Below are positions 51,252 through 60,354 of a stretch of DNA of 64,000 bases, piece after piece; the first letter of the stretch is position 1; the number at the start of each line of letters is the position of its first letter. Both the position numbers and the translations under genes were made by a program. The stretch is from GCA-2705995 sp048267965 (GTDB lineage: Bacteria > Bacteroidota > Bacteroidia > Flavobacteriales_G > Salibacteraceae). The notes under the pieces are model-generated. The model saw nothing but the letters and a program-made list of their open reading frames with translations. It had not been told where the DNA came from and ran no database searches. Location: assembly GCA_048267965.1 (NCBI GenBank), contig JBLWWK010000008.1, positions 52,184 to 116,183 on the forward strand, written 5' to 3'.

Positions 51252-51259
51252 TATATTTG
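51252..51259 (+). promoter_or_regulatory. -7 element TATATTTG before the ABC transporter
   Basis: Exact TAnnTTTG match 21 bases before the ATG of the ABC ATPase gene. Confidence 0.45.
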
Positions 51260-51280
51260 ATTAGCAAAATAAACTAGCAC

Positions 51281-52039
51281 ATGAAAATTTCTATCGACAG
51301 TATTTCTAAATCGTACAAAGAGCAAAAAGTGCTCGACCAAATAAACCTACATATTGAGCCAGGAACCAATTTTTGTCTTCTAGGAAAAAACGGAGCAGGA
51401 AAAACCACCTTGATTAATTGTATGCTCGATTTAGTAACTGCCGATGAAGGTGATATTACATTTAACGGCAAAAGTCTAAAGCAACACGCTACAGAGATTA
51501 AAATGTCTATGGGTGTTATGAGCGAAGACAATCCGCTAGTTGAGCAACTTACGGGTTATGCTTATTTACGTTTTGTAGGAGCCCTCTACAAAGTACCCAA
51601 AAAAGAACTAGAAGAGAGAATGGAAAGCTTGGCCAAGTTTTTCTTTGGCGAGCTGGACGTTTTAAAGAAGCGAATTTCGAGCTACTCTACCGGTATGAAA
51701 AAGAAAGTAGGTGTAATTGCAGCCGTGCTTCACAAACCCGATTTACTCTTGCTCGATGAGCCGTTTTCTGGATTAGACCCCGTAGCAGCTAAAGTACTTA
51801 TTGAGTTTATTAATAATTACCAAAACGGAGAACGCGTGGTGTTTTTATCTTCTCACGATTTGGCTTATGTAGAGAAAGTAGCCAATAGAATTGGTGTTCT
51901 TAACAACAAAGAAATTGTTTACGAAAACTCTTTGGCAGAGTTTACCGCCAACGGTAAAGAAGAGCTAGATGATGCGCTAATTCGCATTTTGCAGCCAGAA
52001 AACACCGATATGTCTGAACTTTCTTGGATTAACCAATAA
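51281..52039 (+). CDS. ABC transporter ATP-binding protein
   Basis: A 252-residue ATPase with Walker A GKNGAGKTT (35-43), a Q-loop region, the signature SYSTGMKKK around 130-140 (STGMK instead of the usual SGGQ), Walker B LLLLDEP and the H-loop SSHDLAYVEKV. The STGMK form is typical of the ABC-2 drug, bacteriocin or Na+ exporters. The permease follows 11 bases later. The substrate is not evident. Confidence 0.9.
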   Translation: MKISIDSISKSYKEQKVLDQINLHIEPGTNFCLLGKNGAGKTTLINCMLDLVTADEGDITFNGKSLKQHATEIKMSMGVMSEDNPLVEQLTGYAYLRFVGALYKVPKKELEERMESLAKFFFGELDVLKKRISSYSTGMKKKVGVIAAVLHKPDLLLLDEPFSGLDPVAAKVLIEFINNYQNGERVVFLSSHDLAYVEKVANRIGVLNNKEIVYENSLAEFTANGKEELDDALIRILQPENTDMSELSWINQ

Positions 52040-52050
52040 GCCCATTTGCT

Positions 52051-53418
52051 ATGCTGAGAATAGTTTCTATTATTTTAAGAGAACAGTTAAAGTACTTTTT
52101 TAGAAAAGAAAGACTTTGGCTTAGATTGTTGCTTGCTGTAGGTGGGTTTTTATTGTGGTCGGTTTACAGCGCAGGAATGGCATTTTTGCTCGATAAAGTG
52201 GGCGATTCAATTTCTGAAGAAATAGGTATATCGGTACCAGAAATGGTTTTGGCAATTGTAGGTGGCTTGGGCGTTCTTACCATTTTTGGGCATTTTTTTC
52301 CAACGTATCACCCTAAAAAAGTATGGATTCCCAAGGTTTTTCCGATGAGCAAAATAAAGCGCTTTGTTACCGAAACAACCATCGATTCGTTGGGGTTGTT
52401 ATACATCGGGAATATGCTCTTTTTTGTGCCTTCTTTTATAGTTGCCGATTTATTCACTTGGGATTTAATGGTGCTGGTAGTGGTATACACTTGGCTAATT
52501 CTGCTAACACTAAGAGCATTTCAAACCTTTTTTCAAGACGCCATTAAATGGTCTAAACCGGCTGCTTATTTGGGAGTAATTCTGTTGGTGCTAGCTGGTG
52601 GGTCTGTGGTTCTTACCGTTACCCATTACGAAATATTTTGGTGGATGCCTTTTGTGACCTTTGCTTTGGCCTTTGCGGGTTCTTACTCGGTAGAATTGGC
52701 GATAGTGGGCAAGAAAGAAGAGCAAGCAAAAATGGGGTCGTTATCGTATAGTTTCGATAAAATGGCGCGCGATTTACTCTGGAATTCTAAGCCCATTAGA
52801 ACGGGAATGCTCATGAGTTTTGCCTTTAAAATTGTGTTGTTGGCTTTGGTGGCTTCAGAGGTATTGCTAAAAAGTGAATCGAACTCGTTTTTGCATTATT
52901 ATTTCTTGTTTTTTGTGCTGCCTCCGCTGAGTATTTTCACCTATGTATTTAACAACGTGTTTGGGTATTTGCGAAATTCTTGGCTTACCATTCAGAAAAC
53001 TACGGGTAATTACAAAGACTTTAAAGCGTTGTATCGAAGCCTTTTTATGGTTCCTGTTTTGGTCGATTTTGCCATCAGCTTTGTTTTTGTAATCTATGCA
53101 AAAGTAGACCTCGTTTTCTTTTTCGGAATGTACGTTGGCTCTACCATTCTTAATTATTACGGAGGTTTGTTTTGGTCAATTTACTTTCCGAAACCTGTGC
53201 TAAAAGCACTTAATATGAGTGGCGGAAATTCGTCTCCGATGGGGAGCTTTTTTGTGATGGGAATTACGGGTTTACTCTTTACTATTCAGTTCAGCTATTG
53301 GTTTTTGTTGCTGATTCCGATTTACATTTTAGGAGCGTTTATTCTCAATAAAATTATGGCAGACGATTACCAGAATAAGCAGTACAATATTTACGATAAG
53401 CTGTTTAAAGCACAGTAA
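52051..53418 (+). CDS. ABC transporter permease
   Basis: 455 residues with about ten to twelve hydrophobic segments, partner of the ATPase just before it. Early segment RLLLAVGGFLLWSVYSAGMAFLL and several later ones (LVFFFGMYVGSTILNYYG; FFVMGITGLLFTIQF) make a large integral protein. It resembles the DUF5687-type permeases of Bacteroidota. A motif copy follows the stop by 10 bases. Substrate unknown. Confidence 0.8.
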   Translation: MLRIVSIILREQLKYFFRKERLWLRLLLAVGGFLLWSVYSAGMAFLLDKVGDSISEEIGISVPEMVLAIVGGLGVLTIFGHFFPTYHPKKVWIPKVFPMSKIKRFVTETTIDSLGLLYIGNMLFFVPSFIVADLFTWDLMVLVVVYTWLILLTLRAFQTFFQDAIKWSKPAAYLGVILLVLAGGSVVLTVTHYEIFWWMPFVTFALAFAGSYSVELAIVGKKEEQAKMGSLSYSFDKMARDLLWNSKPIRTGMLMSFAFKIVLLALVASEVLLKSESNSFLHYYFLFFVLPPLSIFTYVFNNVFGYLRNSWLTIQKTTGNYKDFKALYRSLFMVPVLVDFAISFVFVIYAKVDLVFFFGMYVGSTILNYYGGLFWSIYFPKPVLKALNMSGGNSSPMGSFFVMGITGLLFTIQFSYWFLLLIPIYILGAFILNKIMADDYQNKQYNIYDKLFKAQ

Positions 53419-53427
53419 TTTTCTATC

Positions 53428-53437
53428 GGTAGGAACC
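53428..53437 (+). repeat. Intergenic copy of the motif inside an extended inverted repeat
   Basis: In the 44-base gap between two convergent genes, ATCGG (53426-53430) and CCGAT (53437-53441) form arms around the motif centre, so this copy is more symmetrical than most. A terminator-like hairpin begins 8 bases further on. Confidence 0.8.
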
Positions 53438-53445
53438 CGATTTGT

Positions 53446-53485
53446 GTTTTCTCTGTAATGCTCTATTGCAGAGAAAACCCTTTTT
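53446..53485 (+). terminator. Bidirectional terminator between convergent genes
   Basis: GTTTTCTCTG (53446-53455) and CAGAGAAAAC (53469-53478) form a perfect 10-bp stem with a 13-base loop, followed by CCTTTTT. It should end the permease transcript. The stop codon of the minus-strand gene at 53463 is in the loop, so it may serve both genes. Confidence 0.65.
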
Positions 53486-55088
53486 CAAACTGAACAATGT
53501 GCATCAAGAAGTTTTCGTTGCGGGTTTTGAATGTGAAGAGCTCTTTAAAACGAATTCCGTCTTTTTCTAGCTTGGTTTTTTGGGTAGAGTCTACAATGTA
53601 ATAATCGGCAGAGTTAACGGCTTTAAACTCTCTTTTTAAGGTTTCGCCTCGTTCTCTAGCAATGTAAAAAGAGACATCTTCACTTAAGTAGGGGGCTTTG
53701 AATAAATGTAAAGCGGTTCCTTCTGAAAACTGAGCCGCTTTAATGGCTAACTCTCTGTGCTCAAATTCTTTAATCTGGTGAGAGTAACTTTTTATGTAGA
53801 GTAAATCGGCACCGTAACGGGCGGTGATGAGTACCAAAACAAAGAGGATGAGTCGGCTATTGGGCAAGGCAAACATCAAATAAGTTAAGCTAGCTAAAAC
53901 GGCCGTTAAAACCAGAGAAATAAGCAAAGCGTTTGGGATGTTTTGGGCAAAAGGTGTAAACGGAAATACGATTGCACCAAGTGTTGCAATGGCGGCAATA
54001 ATCCACCAAATAGAGTTGAGGAAGAAAACTGTTTTTTCTTGTTGATTACGGTTTTTCCAAGTGTCAACAATCAAGATAAACAACAACGGAAATAAGAAGA
54101 AAATGTAGCGGGCATGCCAAAATGGAGAAGCCAAATAAACAAGGTTATTGGTTACAAACATTAAGGCACAGAAAAGCAGAAAATCATGCGTTTTCACTTG
54201 TTTGATCCAACTTTTTCTCACCATCAGAAAAACGATAAAGCCGTAAGGGAGAATCTCGTAAATTACTTTTACAGGATAGCTAACAATGTGAACTACGTTA
54301 TCTAACCAAGAATACTCTAAGAAGGTGCGTTGTTCAGACTGATCCCAAAGGGTGGCGATGTATTGATCGAAAACGGTTGGGTTGGTTTCGCAGTAAATTC
54401 CCATATAGATGGCTATGGTTCCTACAAAGGTGAAAAGGCCTACAAAATGTTGCCAAGAGAATAATTTCCAGAAATCTTTTCTCCAAAGAAAAAATACGGG
54501 CAAGGTAATGGCTTGAGCAGCTACCCCTTGTAATCCTTTCATGAGAAAAGTGAGGGCAATTAAAAAGTAAGAAACAGTGAAAAGCGCTAGCCAGCGTTCT
54601 TTTTTATGGAAGGTGTAGATGACCCAAAAGTTGATAAAAAGCACCAAGCCGTGGGTGAGCGCCATTAAGCCAAGGTAAAAATCGTTGAATAAAACACGGC
54701 CGCAGGTTAAGAACAATAAAGCGGTAAGTAGCGCCTCTTTTTTTGAAAAATACTGGCGAGAAAAGGCGTAAGTCGAAACGCCAAAAATCAATCCCATGAA
54801 TAGATTTGGCAGTCTAAAAACATACAAAGAATGGCTGTCGAAAAGATAAAAAAAGGCAAGAACTAGCCAATTGTAAAGCGGTGGTTTATTGAAATAATAA
54901 TCGCCATTGATGGTGGGCGTAAAATAGTGTTGATCAAAATCCATTTCGAGCGCCACCAGGGCTCTTATACCTTCGTCACTCATGAGTGGCATGTAGCCCA
55001 TTCCGATAAAAAGAGCCGGAATTAGCAAGGCAACAGCGGCTATGTAGAGCGGGAAATCATTTTTCTGAAGGCTACTTATCCATTTCAT
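53463..55088 (-). CDS. ArnT-like membrane glycosyltransferase (GT39/GT83-like)
   Basis: The 541 residues have about twelve membrane segments. The first outer loop has MSDEGIRALVALEM with the Asp-Glu pair and NKPPLYNW, the two hallmarks of ArnT/PMT-like transferases that take sugar from polyprenyl phosphate. The last 100 residues make a soluble domain. The target (lipid A, protein or glycolipid) is unknown. Its start is joined to the ABC-F stop (TAATG). A motif 9-mer at 54417-54425 reads Val-Gly-Thr. Confidence 0.83.
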   Translation of the reverse strand: MKWISSLQKNDFPLYIAAVALLIPALFIGMGYMPLMSDEGIRALVALEMDFDQHYFTPTINGDYYFNKPPLYNWLVLAFFYLFDSHSLYVFRLPNLFMGLIFGVSTYAFSRQYFSKKEALLTALLFLTCGRVLFNDFYLGLMALTHGLVLFINFWVIYTFHKKERWLALFTVSYFLIALTFLMKGLQGVAAQAITLPVFFLWRKDFWKLFSWQHFVGLFTFVGTIAIYMGIYCETNPTVFDQYIATLWDQSEQRTFLEYSWLDNVVHIVSYPVKVIYEILPYGFIVFLMVRKSWIKQVKTHDFLLFCALMFVTNNLVYLASPFWHARYIFFLFPLLFILIVDTWKNRNQQEKTVFFLNSIWWIIAAIATLGAIVFPFTPFAQNIPNALLISLVLTAVLASLTYLMFALPNSRLILFVLVLITARYGADLLYIKSYSHQIKEFEHRELAIKAAQFSEGTALHLFKAPYLSEDVSFYIARERGETLKREFKAVNSADYYIVDSTQKTKLEKDGIRFKELFTFKTRNENFLMHIVQFEKGFSLQ

Positions 55089-56971
55089 TATGACGCAAAT
55101 TCTGAAAGTTCTAGCCAGCGCAATTCTTTTTCGTCTAATTGGTCAATTACCTCTTGAATTCTTGCGCCTGCTTCTTGCAATTTTTCATGATCGAGAGTTC
55201 CTGAATTGAGCTCTTCGGTAAGTTTTGCCTTTTCTTTTTCTAGATTTTCGATTTCAGATGAAAGTTGCTCAAATTCACGTTTCTCTTTGTAAGAAAGTTT
55301 CTTCTTTTCTTGCTGAGGTTCTTCTTTTTTCTCGGTACGAACCGTTTCTGTGTTCTTTTCAAGCTCTTGTTGCAGTGCTTTTTGCTCTGCTAACTCCAGT
55401 TGCTTTTTAATTCGGTATTGTGAGTAGTTTCCTGGAAAATCTCGAATTTCTCCTTGGCCTTCGAAAACAAAAACATGATCAACTAATCGATCCATAAAGA
55501 AACGATCGTGAGTAACCACCAAAACGCAGCCAGAAAAAGACTGTAGAAAATCTTCTAGAACGGTGAGTGTTAGTACATCTAAATCATTGGTAGGCTCATC
55601 GAGAATTAAGAAGTTGGGGTTTTTCATTAAAACGGTAAGCAAGAAAAGCCTGCGTTTTTCACCACCGCTTAATTTATCAACTACAACGTAATGCTGTGAG
55701 CGCGGAAACAAGAAGCGTTCGAGCATTTGAGCAGCCGAATAAGTTTTTCCTTTTTCGAGTGGAATGTATTCGGCAATTTCTTTAATAACCTCAATAACTC
55801 GCTTGCCCGGTTTAAAATCTAAACCCGATTGAGAATAATAACCAAAAACTACAGTTTCTCCCGTTTTTATGGTTCCAGCGTTGGGTTGTTCAAGCCCCAT
55901 GATAAGGTTCAAAAACGTAGATTTACCAACACCGTTTGGGCCGATAATCCCCACTTTTTCACCTCGTTTAAACTTGTAGCTAAAGTCGTTTATAATGGCT
56001 AGTTCATCGTAACTTTTTTGAATGCTATGCAGTTCGAGAATTTTACTCCCCAAACGAGTCATGTTAACGTTGAGCTCCATCTCATCTTTTTTGATTTTTT
56101 GATGAGCAGTGGCCTTTAAATCGTAAAATGCATCTTGTCTAGCCTTTGATTTGGTGCCGCGAGCTTTGGGCTGTCTGCGCATCCATTCAAGCTCTTTGCG
56201 CATTAAGTTTTGCGCTTTACCAATCTCTGATTGTAAATTCTCTTCGCGTTCTTCTTTCTTTTCAAGGTAGTAGCTGTAGCTACCTTTGTATTTGTAAATC
56301 TGTTGATTTTCGAGCTCGATAATTTCGTTACACACATTCTCTAAAAAATAGCGATCGTGCGTAACCATTAGTAAAGTTAGGTTGCTGGTTTTTAAAAACT
56401 CTTCTAGCCACTCAATCATTTCTAAATCAAGGTGGTTGGTAGGCTCATCTAGAATAAGAAAATCGGGTTCTTCGATTAAAACACCCGCCAACGCCAGTCT
56501 TCTTTTTTGTCCACCACTTAAGGTGTTTACGGTTTGGTCAAAATGGTGAATTTTTAGTTGAGTGAGAATCTGTTTTACCTGTGTTTCGAAATCCCAAGCC
56601 TGAGTACGATCCATCTCTTCAATGGCCTCTTGCATGGCTTCGGCATTTTCGCTTTCCATAGCAGATTCGTAAAGTCGAATAGCGCGCACAGCGGGTTTGT
56701 CGCTATGAAAAAGCACATCGCCTACTCGAGAAGAACCATCAAAATGAGGCTCTTGTGCTAAAAAGCTCACTTTAATATCGTTTCGGTAAACTACTTCACC
56801 GGCATCTGCCGTATCAATTTTTGCTAAAATGTTTAACAGTGTGGTTTTACCCGATCCGTTTCTAGCAATCAAAGCAGTTTTTTGTCCTTTATCTAACCCA
56901 AATGAAAGTTCTTCGAACATTAAGCGTTCGCCATATCTTTTGGTCAGATTTTCTACCGAGAGGTAATTCAT
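55088..56971 (-). CDS. ABC-F family ATPase
   Basis: A 627-residue protein with two ABC domains and no membrane part, of the translation-linked ABC-F class (Uup/Ettl-like). Domain 1: Walker A ARNGSGKTT, signature LSGGQKRR, LDEPTNHLD. Domain 2: GPNGVGKST, LSGGEKRR, LDEPTNDLD. A charged linker (about 235-300) lies between, and a charged coiled coil (about 535-620) forms the C terminus, as in Uup. I use the ATG at 56971, where the first domain starts (MNYLSVENLTKRYG), not a TTG at 56989. Likely role: resolving stalled ribosomes or DNA repair-linked work. Confidence 0.92.
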   Translation of the reverse strand: MNYLSVENLTKRYGERLMFEELSFGLDKGQKTALIARNGSGKTTLLNILAKIDTADAGEVVYRNDIKVSFLAQEPHFDGSSRVGDVLFHSDKPAVRAIRLYESAMESENAEAMQEAIEEMDRTQAWDFETQVKQILTQLKIHHFDQTVNTLSGGQKRRLALAGVLIEEPDFLILDEPTNHLDLEMIEWLEEFLKTSNLTLLMVTHDRYFLENVCNEIIELENQQIYKYKGSYSYYLEKKEEREENLQSEIGKAQNLMRKELEWMRRQPKARGTKSKARQDAFYDLKATAHQKIKKDEMELNVNMTRLGSKILELHSIQKSYDELAIINDFSYKFKRGEKVGIIGPNGVGKSTFLNLIMGLEQPNAGTIKTGETVVFGYYSQSGLDFKPGKRVIEVIKEIAEYIPLEKGKTYSAAQMLERFLFPRSQHYVVVDKLSGGEKRRLFLLTVLMKNPNFLILDEPTNDLDVLTLTVLEDFLQSFSGCVLVVTHDRFFMDRLVDHVFVFEGQGEIRDFPGNYSQYRIKKQLELAEQKALQQELEKNTETVRTEKKEEPQQEKKKLSYKEKREFEQLSSEIENLEKEKAKLTEELNSGTLDHEKLQEAGARIQEVIDQLDEKELRWLELSEFAS

Positions 56972-57054
56972 GCTTCGAAATTTTTGCAAAGAAACTCTTT
57001 TCAGAGGTTGTTCGCATCAGTTCTGCCTGAATTCTCTAATTTAGTGATTATCTC

Positions 57055-58737
57055 ATGAGCAAAGAATCTACCCCTAAATGGAGCGTTGTAAAAAAGTTAC
57101 TAGCCGGCTTGGCCATTTTGCTAGTGGTGTTTTTTGCCGCTTTTTACTTTTTATTAACCCCTCAATTAGTAAAAACCTTAGAAGAAGCTGTTTACCAAGA
57201 AACCGGAGGTGTTTATACCTTACATATAGAAGGAGCCGATATTAACGCTGCTGAACTTTCGGTTCAGCTACAAGGTATTTCATTGGCTCCGAACGCTCAA
57301 CTTACCGACTCAGTATCTGGGGTAGAATCGGTAGTTTTTGCCAAAATGGAGCAATTCGAACTCAGTTTTTCGAACATGGCAGCATTGCTCACTCAGAGTA
57401 AAGTGGTAATTGACCGACTTAACTTGAAAAACCCCGAACTCATTTATTATGTGCACAAAAGTGCTGCAGAAGAAGGTGAGAGCGATATAAATGTAGATAG
57501 CACGTTGTTAAATGCCTCTCAATACGGCAGTTTAATGGTGAAAGAATTGTTGTTGTCTGATGGGCGAATAGAAGTTTTTCAGGTAGGAACCGATACACAA
57601 CAAATAGCGTATTCTGACAAAATACTTTTTGAACTGGCCAATTTTGAGTTTAATGCTTCGCTTAAGCGGTTTGTAGATTACAGCAGTTTTCGACTCACCT
57701 TAGATGAACTGGCAATGATTGACCCCGAACGGTTTTTACAATTAAATGCTCAAAACGCAGTGCTGAACTCCCTCGATAGTAGTTTTGTTGCGCAAGAATT
57801 GGAGTTGGTTCCTACCGTTGAACGATCAGAATTTGCCCAAAAAAGGGGTTTTCAATCAATGGCGCCAGATGCCAAAGTAAAACACCTAAAAATTGAGGGG
57901 TTAAGTTATTTGAATATTGCCTTGCACCAATTTGCTGAAGCCCGAAAAATTACCATAGATACGTGTGAACTCAAACTGTTTAAAAACCATAAAAACGATG
58001 CAATTGGCTTTAAACAACGTCTTTTACCCAATACCTTTTTAAAACAACTTGCTAACAAAGTAGAGATTGACAGCATCGACATTCGCGAATTGGCTGTTCA
58101 TATAGAAGAACAAACCACCGATGGGCATTTTGCTAAAATGAAGTTTACGCACATAAACGGGCTAATTACCAATGTGTATAACGATAGAGAGAAGGTTAAA
58201 GAGTATCCGAAAATGTTTGTTCAGGCAAGCGGCTGGTTGGGTGGAGAAGCAGAATGTGAACTTTTTGCCGAATTTGAATTAGACCACGATAACGATGCTT
58301 TTTCAGTAAAAGGCGAAGTAGACGAGTTAGAGCTAAAAGTGCTCAACCCGTTTGTAGACCCGATGAGCCATGTAAAGTTTACCGATGGTTTTGTAGAAGA
58401 ATTAGAGTTTAAGATGAATGCAGACGATTTTTATGCTCGCGGAAAAGTAAAACTCAATTTAAGCGATGTGGCCATTGGAATTGGCGAAAAGCGAAAAGGA
58501 GAATCGAAAGGCAAGCGAATCTTAAAAACCATTGCTGTTTCTGCGGGTAATTTGGCCTTGCAAGTTCATCAAGAGTTTTCTAGCGATGCCAAAAGAAAAG
58601 GAACCATTGGTTACCATCGAGATCGAGAAAAAACGGTGTTTTCGTATGTCTTTAGAAGTGCGCTTTCTGGTATTTTAAGTGCAGTAGGTATTAAGGTGGA
58701 AGAAGAAAAACTGCACCCTGATTACGTTAAGAAGTAA
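57055..58737 (+). CDS. AsmA-like membrane-anchored protein
   Basis: 560 residues with one N-terminal membrane segment (about 14-33) followed by a large periplasmic domain of repeated beta strands. Segments such as YTLHIEGADINAAELSVQLQ and VVIDRLNLKNPELIYY resemble the AsmA/DUF748 group, which handles outer-membrane lipid traffic. The resemblance is general and no clear motif fixes the family. It stands between two minus-strand genes. Two motif copies lie inside, at 57582-57591 and 57807-57816. Confidence 0.55.
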   Translation: MSKESTPKWSVVKKLLAGLAILLVVFFAAFYFLLTPQLVKTLEEAVYQETGGVYTLHIEGADINAAELSVQLQGISLAPNAQLTDSVSGVESVVFAKMEQFELSFSNMAALLTQSKVVIDRLNLKNPELIYYVHKSAAEEGESDINVDSTLLNASQYGSLMVKELLLSDGRIEVFQVGTDTQQIAYSDKILFELANFEFNASLKRFVDYSSFRLTLDELAMIDPERFLQLNAQNAVLNSLDSSFVAQELELVPTVERSEFAQKRGFQSMAPDAKVKHLKIEGLSYLNIALHQFAEARKITIDTCELKLFKNHKNDAIGFKQRLLPNTFLKQLANKVEIDSIDIRELAVHIEEQTTDGHFAKMKFTHINGLITNVYNDREKVKEYPKMFVQASGWLGGEAECELFAEFELDHDNDAFSVKGEVDELELKVLNPFVDPMSHVKFTDGFVEELEFKMNADDFYARGKVKLNLSDVAIGIGEKRKGESKGKRILKTIAVSAGNLALQVHQEFSSDAKRKGTIGYHRDREKTVFSYVFRSALSGILSAVGIKVEEEKLHPDYVKK

Positions 58738-59607
58738 CTAAACAAACCGAGCGTAGGCACTTTCTAACTGGGGCAAATAACTGTTTCCGAAAAGGTTAAT
58801 GTGAACCAAAATAGGATACATGTTAAAGAGATACAGGCGGTTTTGCCAGCCAGATTCTAAAGGGAAATAATGTTGATAGGCTTCGTAAAACTCAGAAGAG
58901 AAGCCTCCGAAAAGAAAAGTCATGGCAATATCCACTTCTCGATGACCGAAATAAACCGCAGGATCGAATAAAACGGGGATTTCGTTTTGGGTAACCAAAT
59001 AATTTCCAGACCACAAATCACCATGCAAGAGTCGAGGTTTTTCTGAGGTGAAAAGCGATTCATTTTCGTGAAAAAGATGAAATAACCGAATTTTCCATTG
59101 TGGCGAGAGCCGTTCATTTTCGATGGCTAAATTTACCTGCGGTTCTATGCGATTTTTCCACCAAAAGTGCGTCCAGCTGCTGGTTGGTGTGTTCTCTTGC
59201 GGTAAGGCGCCCATGTAATTGTTAAACGTATTGCCAAATTGGTTGTGTGTAGTTAGGTGCAGCTCTGCCAAGGCTTCGCCTAATCGATAGTGAGATTGTG
59301 GGGTAGACGGCTGTTCTTCGATAAATTCTAACGCTAAAAACTGATGAGTGTCGGTTTCAAAATAGCCATACACTTTCGGGATTTTTGCAAGAGAGCAGGC
59401 GGTAGAAAGTTGTTGTAATCCTTCGGCTTCTTTTCGAAACATTTCAGGAAAAGGATGAAAATCGTTTCTTTTGAGTAGAAGAGTGCCGTTTTTAGTGGTT
59501 ACTTTGAAAACATCATTTATACTTCCACCGTAAATTTGAGTAGAATGAGAAACGGTTCCTACCGATAAAACCTCACTGATTTTGGCCTTTTCTGCTGGTG
59601 TAAGCAT
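58738..59607 (-). CDS. Fructosamine kinase family protein
   Basis: The 289 residues fit the ketosamine-3-kinase/fructosamine kinase family, which phosphorylates sugars bound to amines for removal of glycation. Visible are YGGSINDVFKV (nucleotide loop), LLLKRN (lysine), LALEFIEE, the catalytic HGDLWSGNYLV (HGDxxxxN) and LFDPAVYFGHREVDIAMT (metal-binding DP). I use the ATG at 59607 (MLTPAEKAKIS); the frame continues upstream to 59646 with hydrophobic residues unlikely in this family. It overlaps nothing; the next gene diverges 42 bases away. Motif at 59554-59563. Confidence 0.87.
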   Translation of the reverse strand: MLTPAEKAKISEVLSVGTVSHSTQIYGGSINDVFKVTTKNGTLLLKRNDFHPFPEMFRKEAEGLQQLSTACSLAKIPKVYGYFETDTHQFLALEFIEEQPSTPQSHYRLGEALAELHLTTHNQFGNTFNNYMGALPQENTPTSSWTHFWWKNRIEPQVNLAIENERLSPQWKIRLFHLFHENESLFTSEKPRLLHGDLWSGNYLVTQNEIPVLFDPAVYFGHREVDIAMTFLFGGFSSEFYEAYQHYFPLESGWQNRLYLFNMYPILVHINLFGNSYLPQLESAYARFV

Positions 59608-59649
59608 AAACTTTATCACTTTTATAACGTTGAAAAGAAAAAACAAAAG

Positions 59650-60195
59650 ATGAAAACATTTTTACTTTCTCTAACTATTGGTTTTTTGGCGCTTGTGGGC
59701 GATTCTGGTAAAAGTATTTATCAATTTTCGATGAATACCATCGATGGTGAAGCAAAATCGTTAGCCGATTACAAGGGCGAGGTTTTGTTAATTGTTAATA
59801 CTGCAAGCGAGTGCGGGTTTACGTACCAGTACGAAGGGCTGGAGAAATTGTACAAAAAATACAAAAATCAAGGCTTTAAGGTGCTAGGGTTTCCGGCCAA
59901 TAATTTTGGAGCCCAAGAGCCCGGCTCTAACCAACAGATTAAGCAATTCTGCACAAGCAAATTTGATGTAACTTTTCCTATGTTCGAAAAAATTTCTGTG
60001 AAGGGAGACGACATGCATCCGTTATATGCTTATTTGAGCAACAAAAATGAAAACGGAACGGTAGATCAAGCGCCAAAATGGAATTTTTACAAGTATTTAG
60101 TGAATAAAGAAGGCAAAGTAGTAGCCAGTTTTTCTTCTCGCACAAAACCCATGAGCGATGAGTTAACTCGTGAAATTGAAGCATTGCTGAAATAG
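59650..60195 (+). CDS. Secreted glutathione peroxidase (Cys type)
   Basis: A 181-residue thiol peroxidase with an N-terminal hydrophobic signal (about 1-17). The peroxidatic residue is Cys55 in TASECGFTYQ; there is no selenocysteine. The Gln of FPANNFGAQEPG and the Trp of PKWNFYKYLV complete the catalytic set. It should detoxify peroxides in the periplasm, probably using thioredoxin-like donors. It is followed by a terminator. Confidence 0.92.
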   Translation: MKTFLLSLTIGFLALVGDSGKSIYQFSMNTIDGEAKSLADYKGEVLLIVNTASECGFTYQYEGLEKLYKKYKNQGFKVLGFPANNFGAQEPGSNQQIKQFCTSKFDVTFPMFEKISVKGDDMHPLYAYLSNKNENGTVDQAPKWNFYKYLVNKEGKVVASFSSRTKPMSDELTREIEALLK

Positions 60196-60216
60196 CTTAC
60201 AGTTCCCGTAAAAAGT

Positions 60217-60252
60217 CAAAACCTCAGTGAAATAGTTCGCTGAGGTTTTTTT
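60217..60252 (+). terminator. Terminator of the glutathione peroxidase gene
   Basis: AAAACCTCAG and CTGAGGTTTT form a 10-bp stem with an inner loop of about 13 bases, followed by a T run. A motif copy starts 11 bases after it. Confidence 0.75.
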
Positions 60253-60262
60253 GTGTTTTTTC

Positions 60263-60272
60263 GGTAGGAACC
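60263..60272 (+). repeat. Intergenic motif copy after a terminator
   Basis: TTTTCGGTAGGAACCCG between the glutathione peroxidase terminator and the SPOR-like gene at 60355. Position close to a terminator recalls the frequent location of uptake sequences in Neisseria. Confidence 0.85.
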
Positions 60273-60354
60273 CGTTAAAACCTTAGAAATGAGCCAAATT
60301 GACAGAAAAAGGATTATTTTTTTGTTTCTTTGAACAAACCTAAACTGAAAAATA

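Noticed and set aside
1655..59563. Motif as simple codon bias for Val-Gly-Thr
   Set aside because: It also occurs reversed (Val-Pro-Thr), in three other frames and in gaps, with the flanking TC also enriched.
59650..60195. Selenoprotein glutathione peroxidase
   Set aside because: The active-site codon is TGC (Cys55), with no in-frame TGA.
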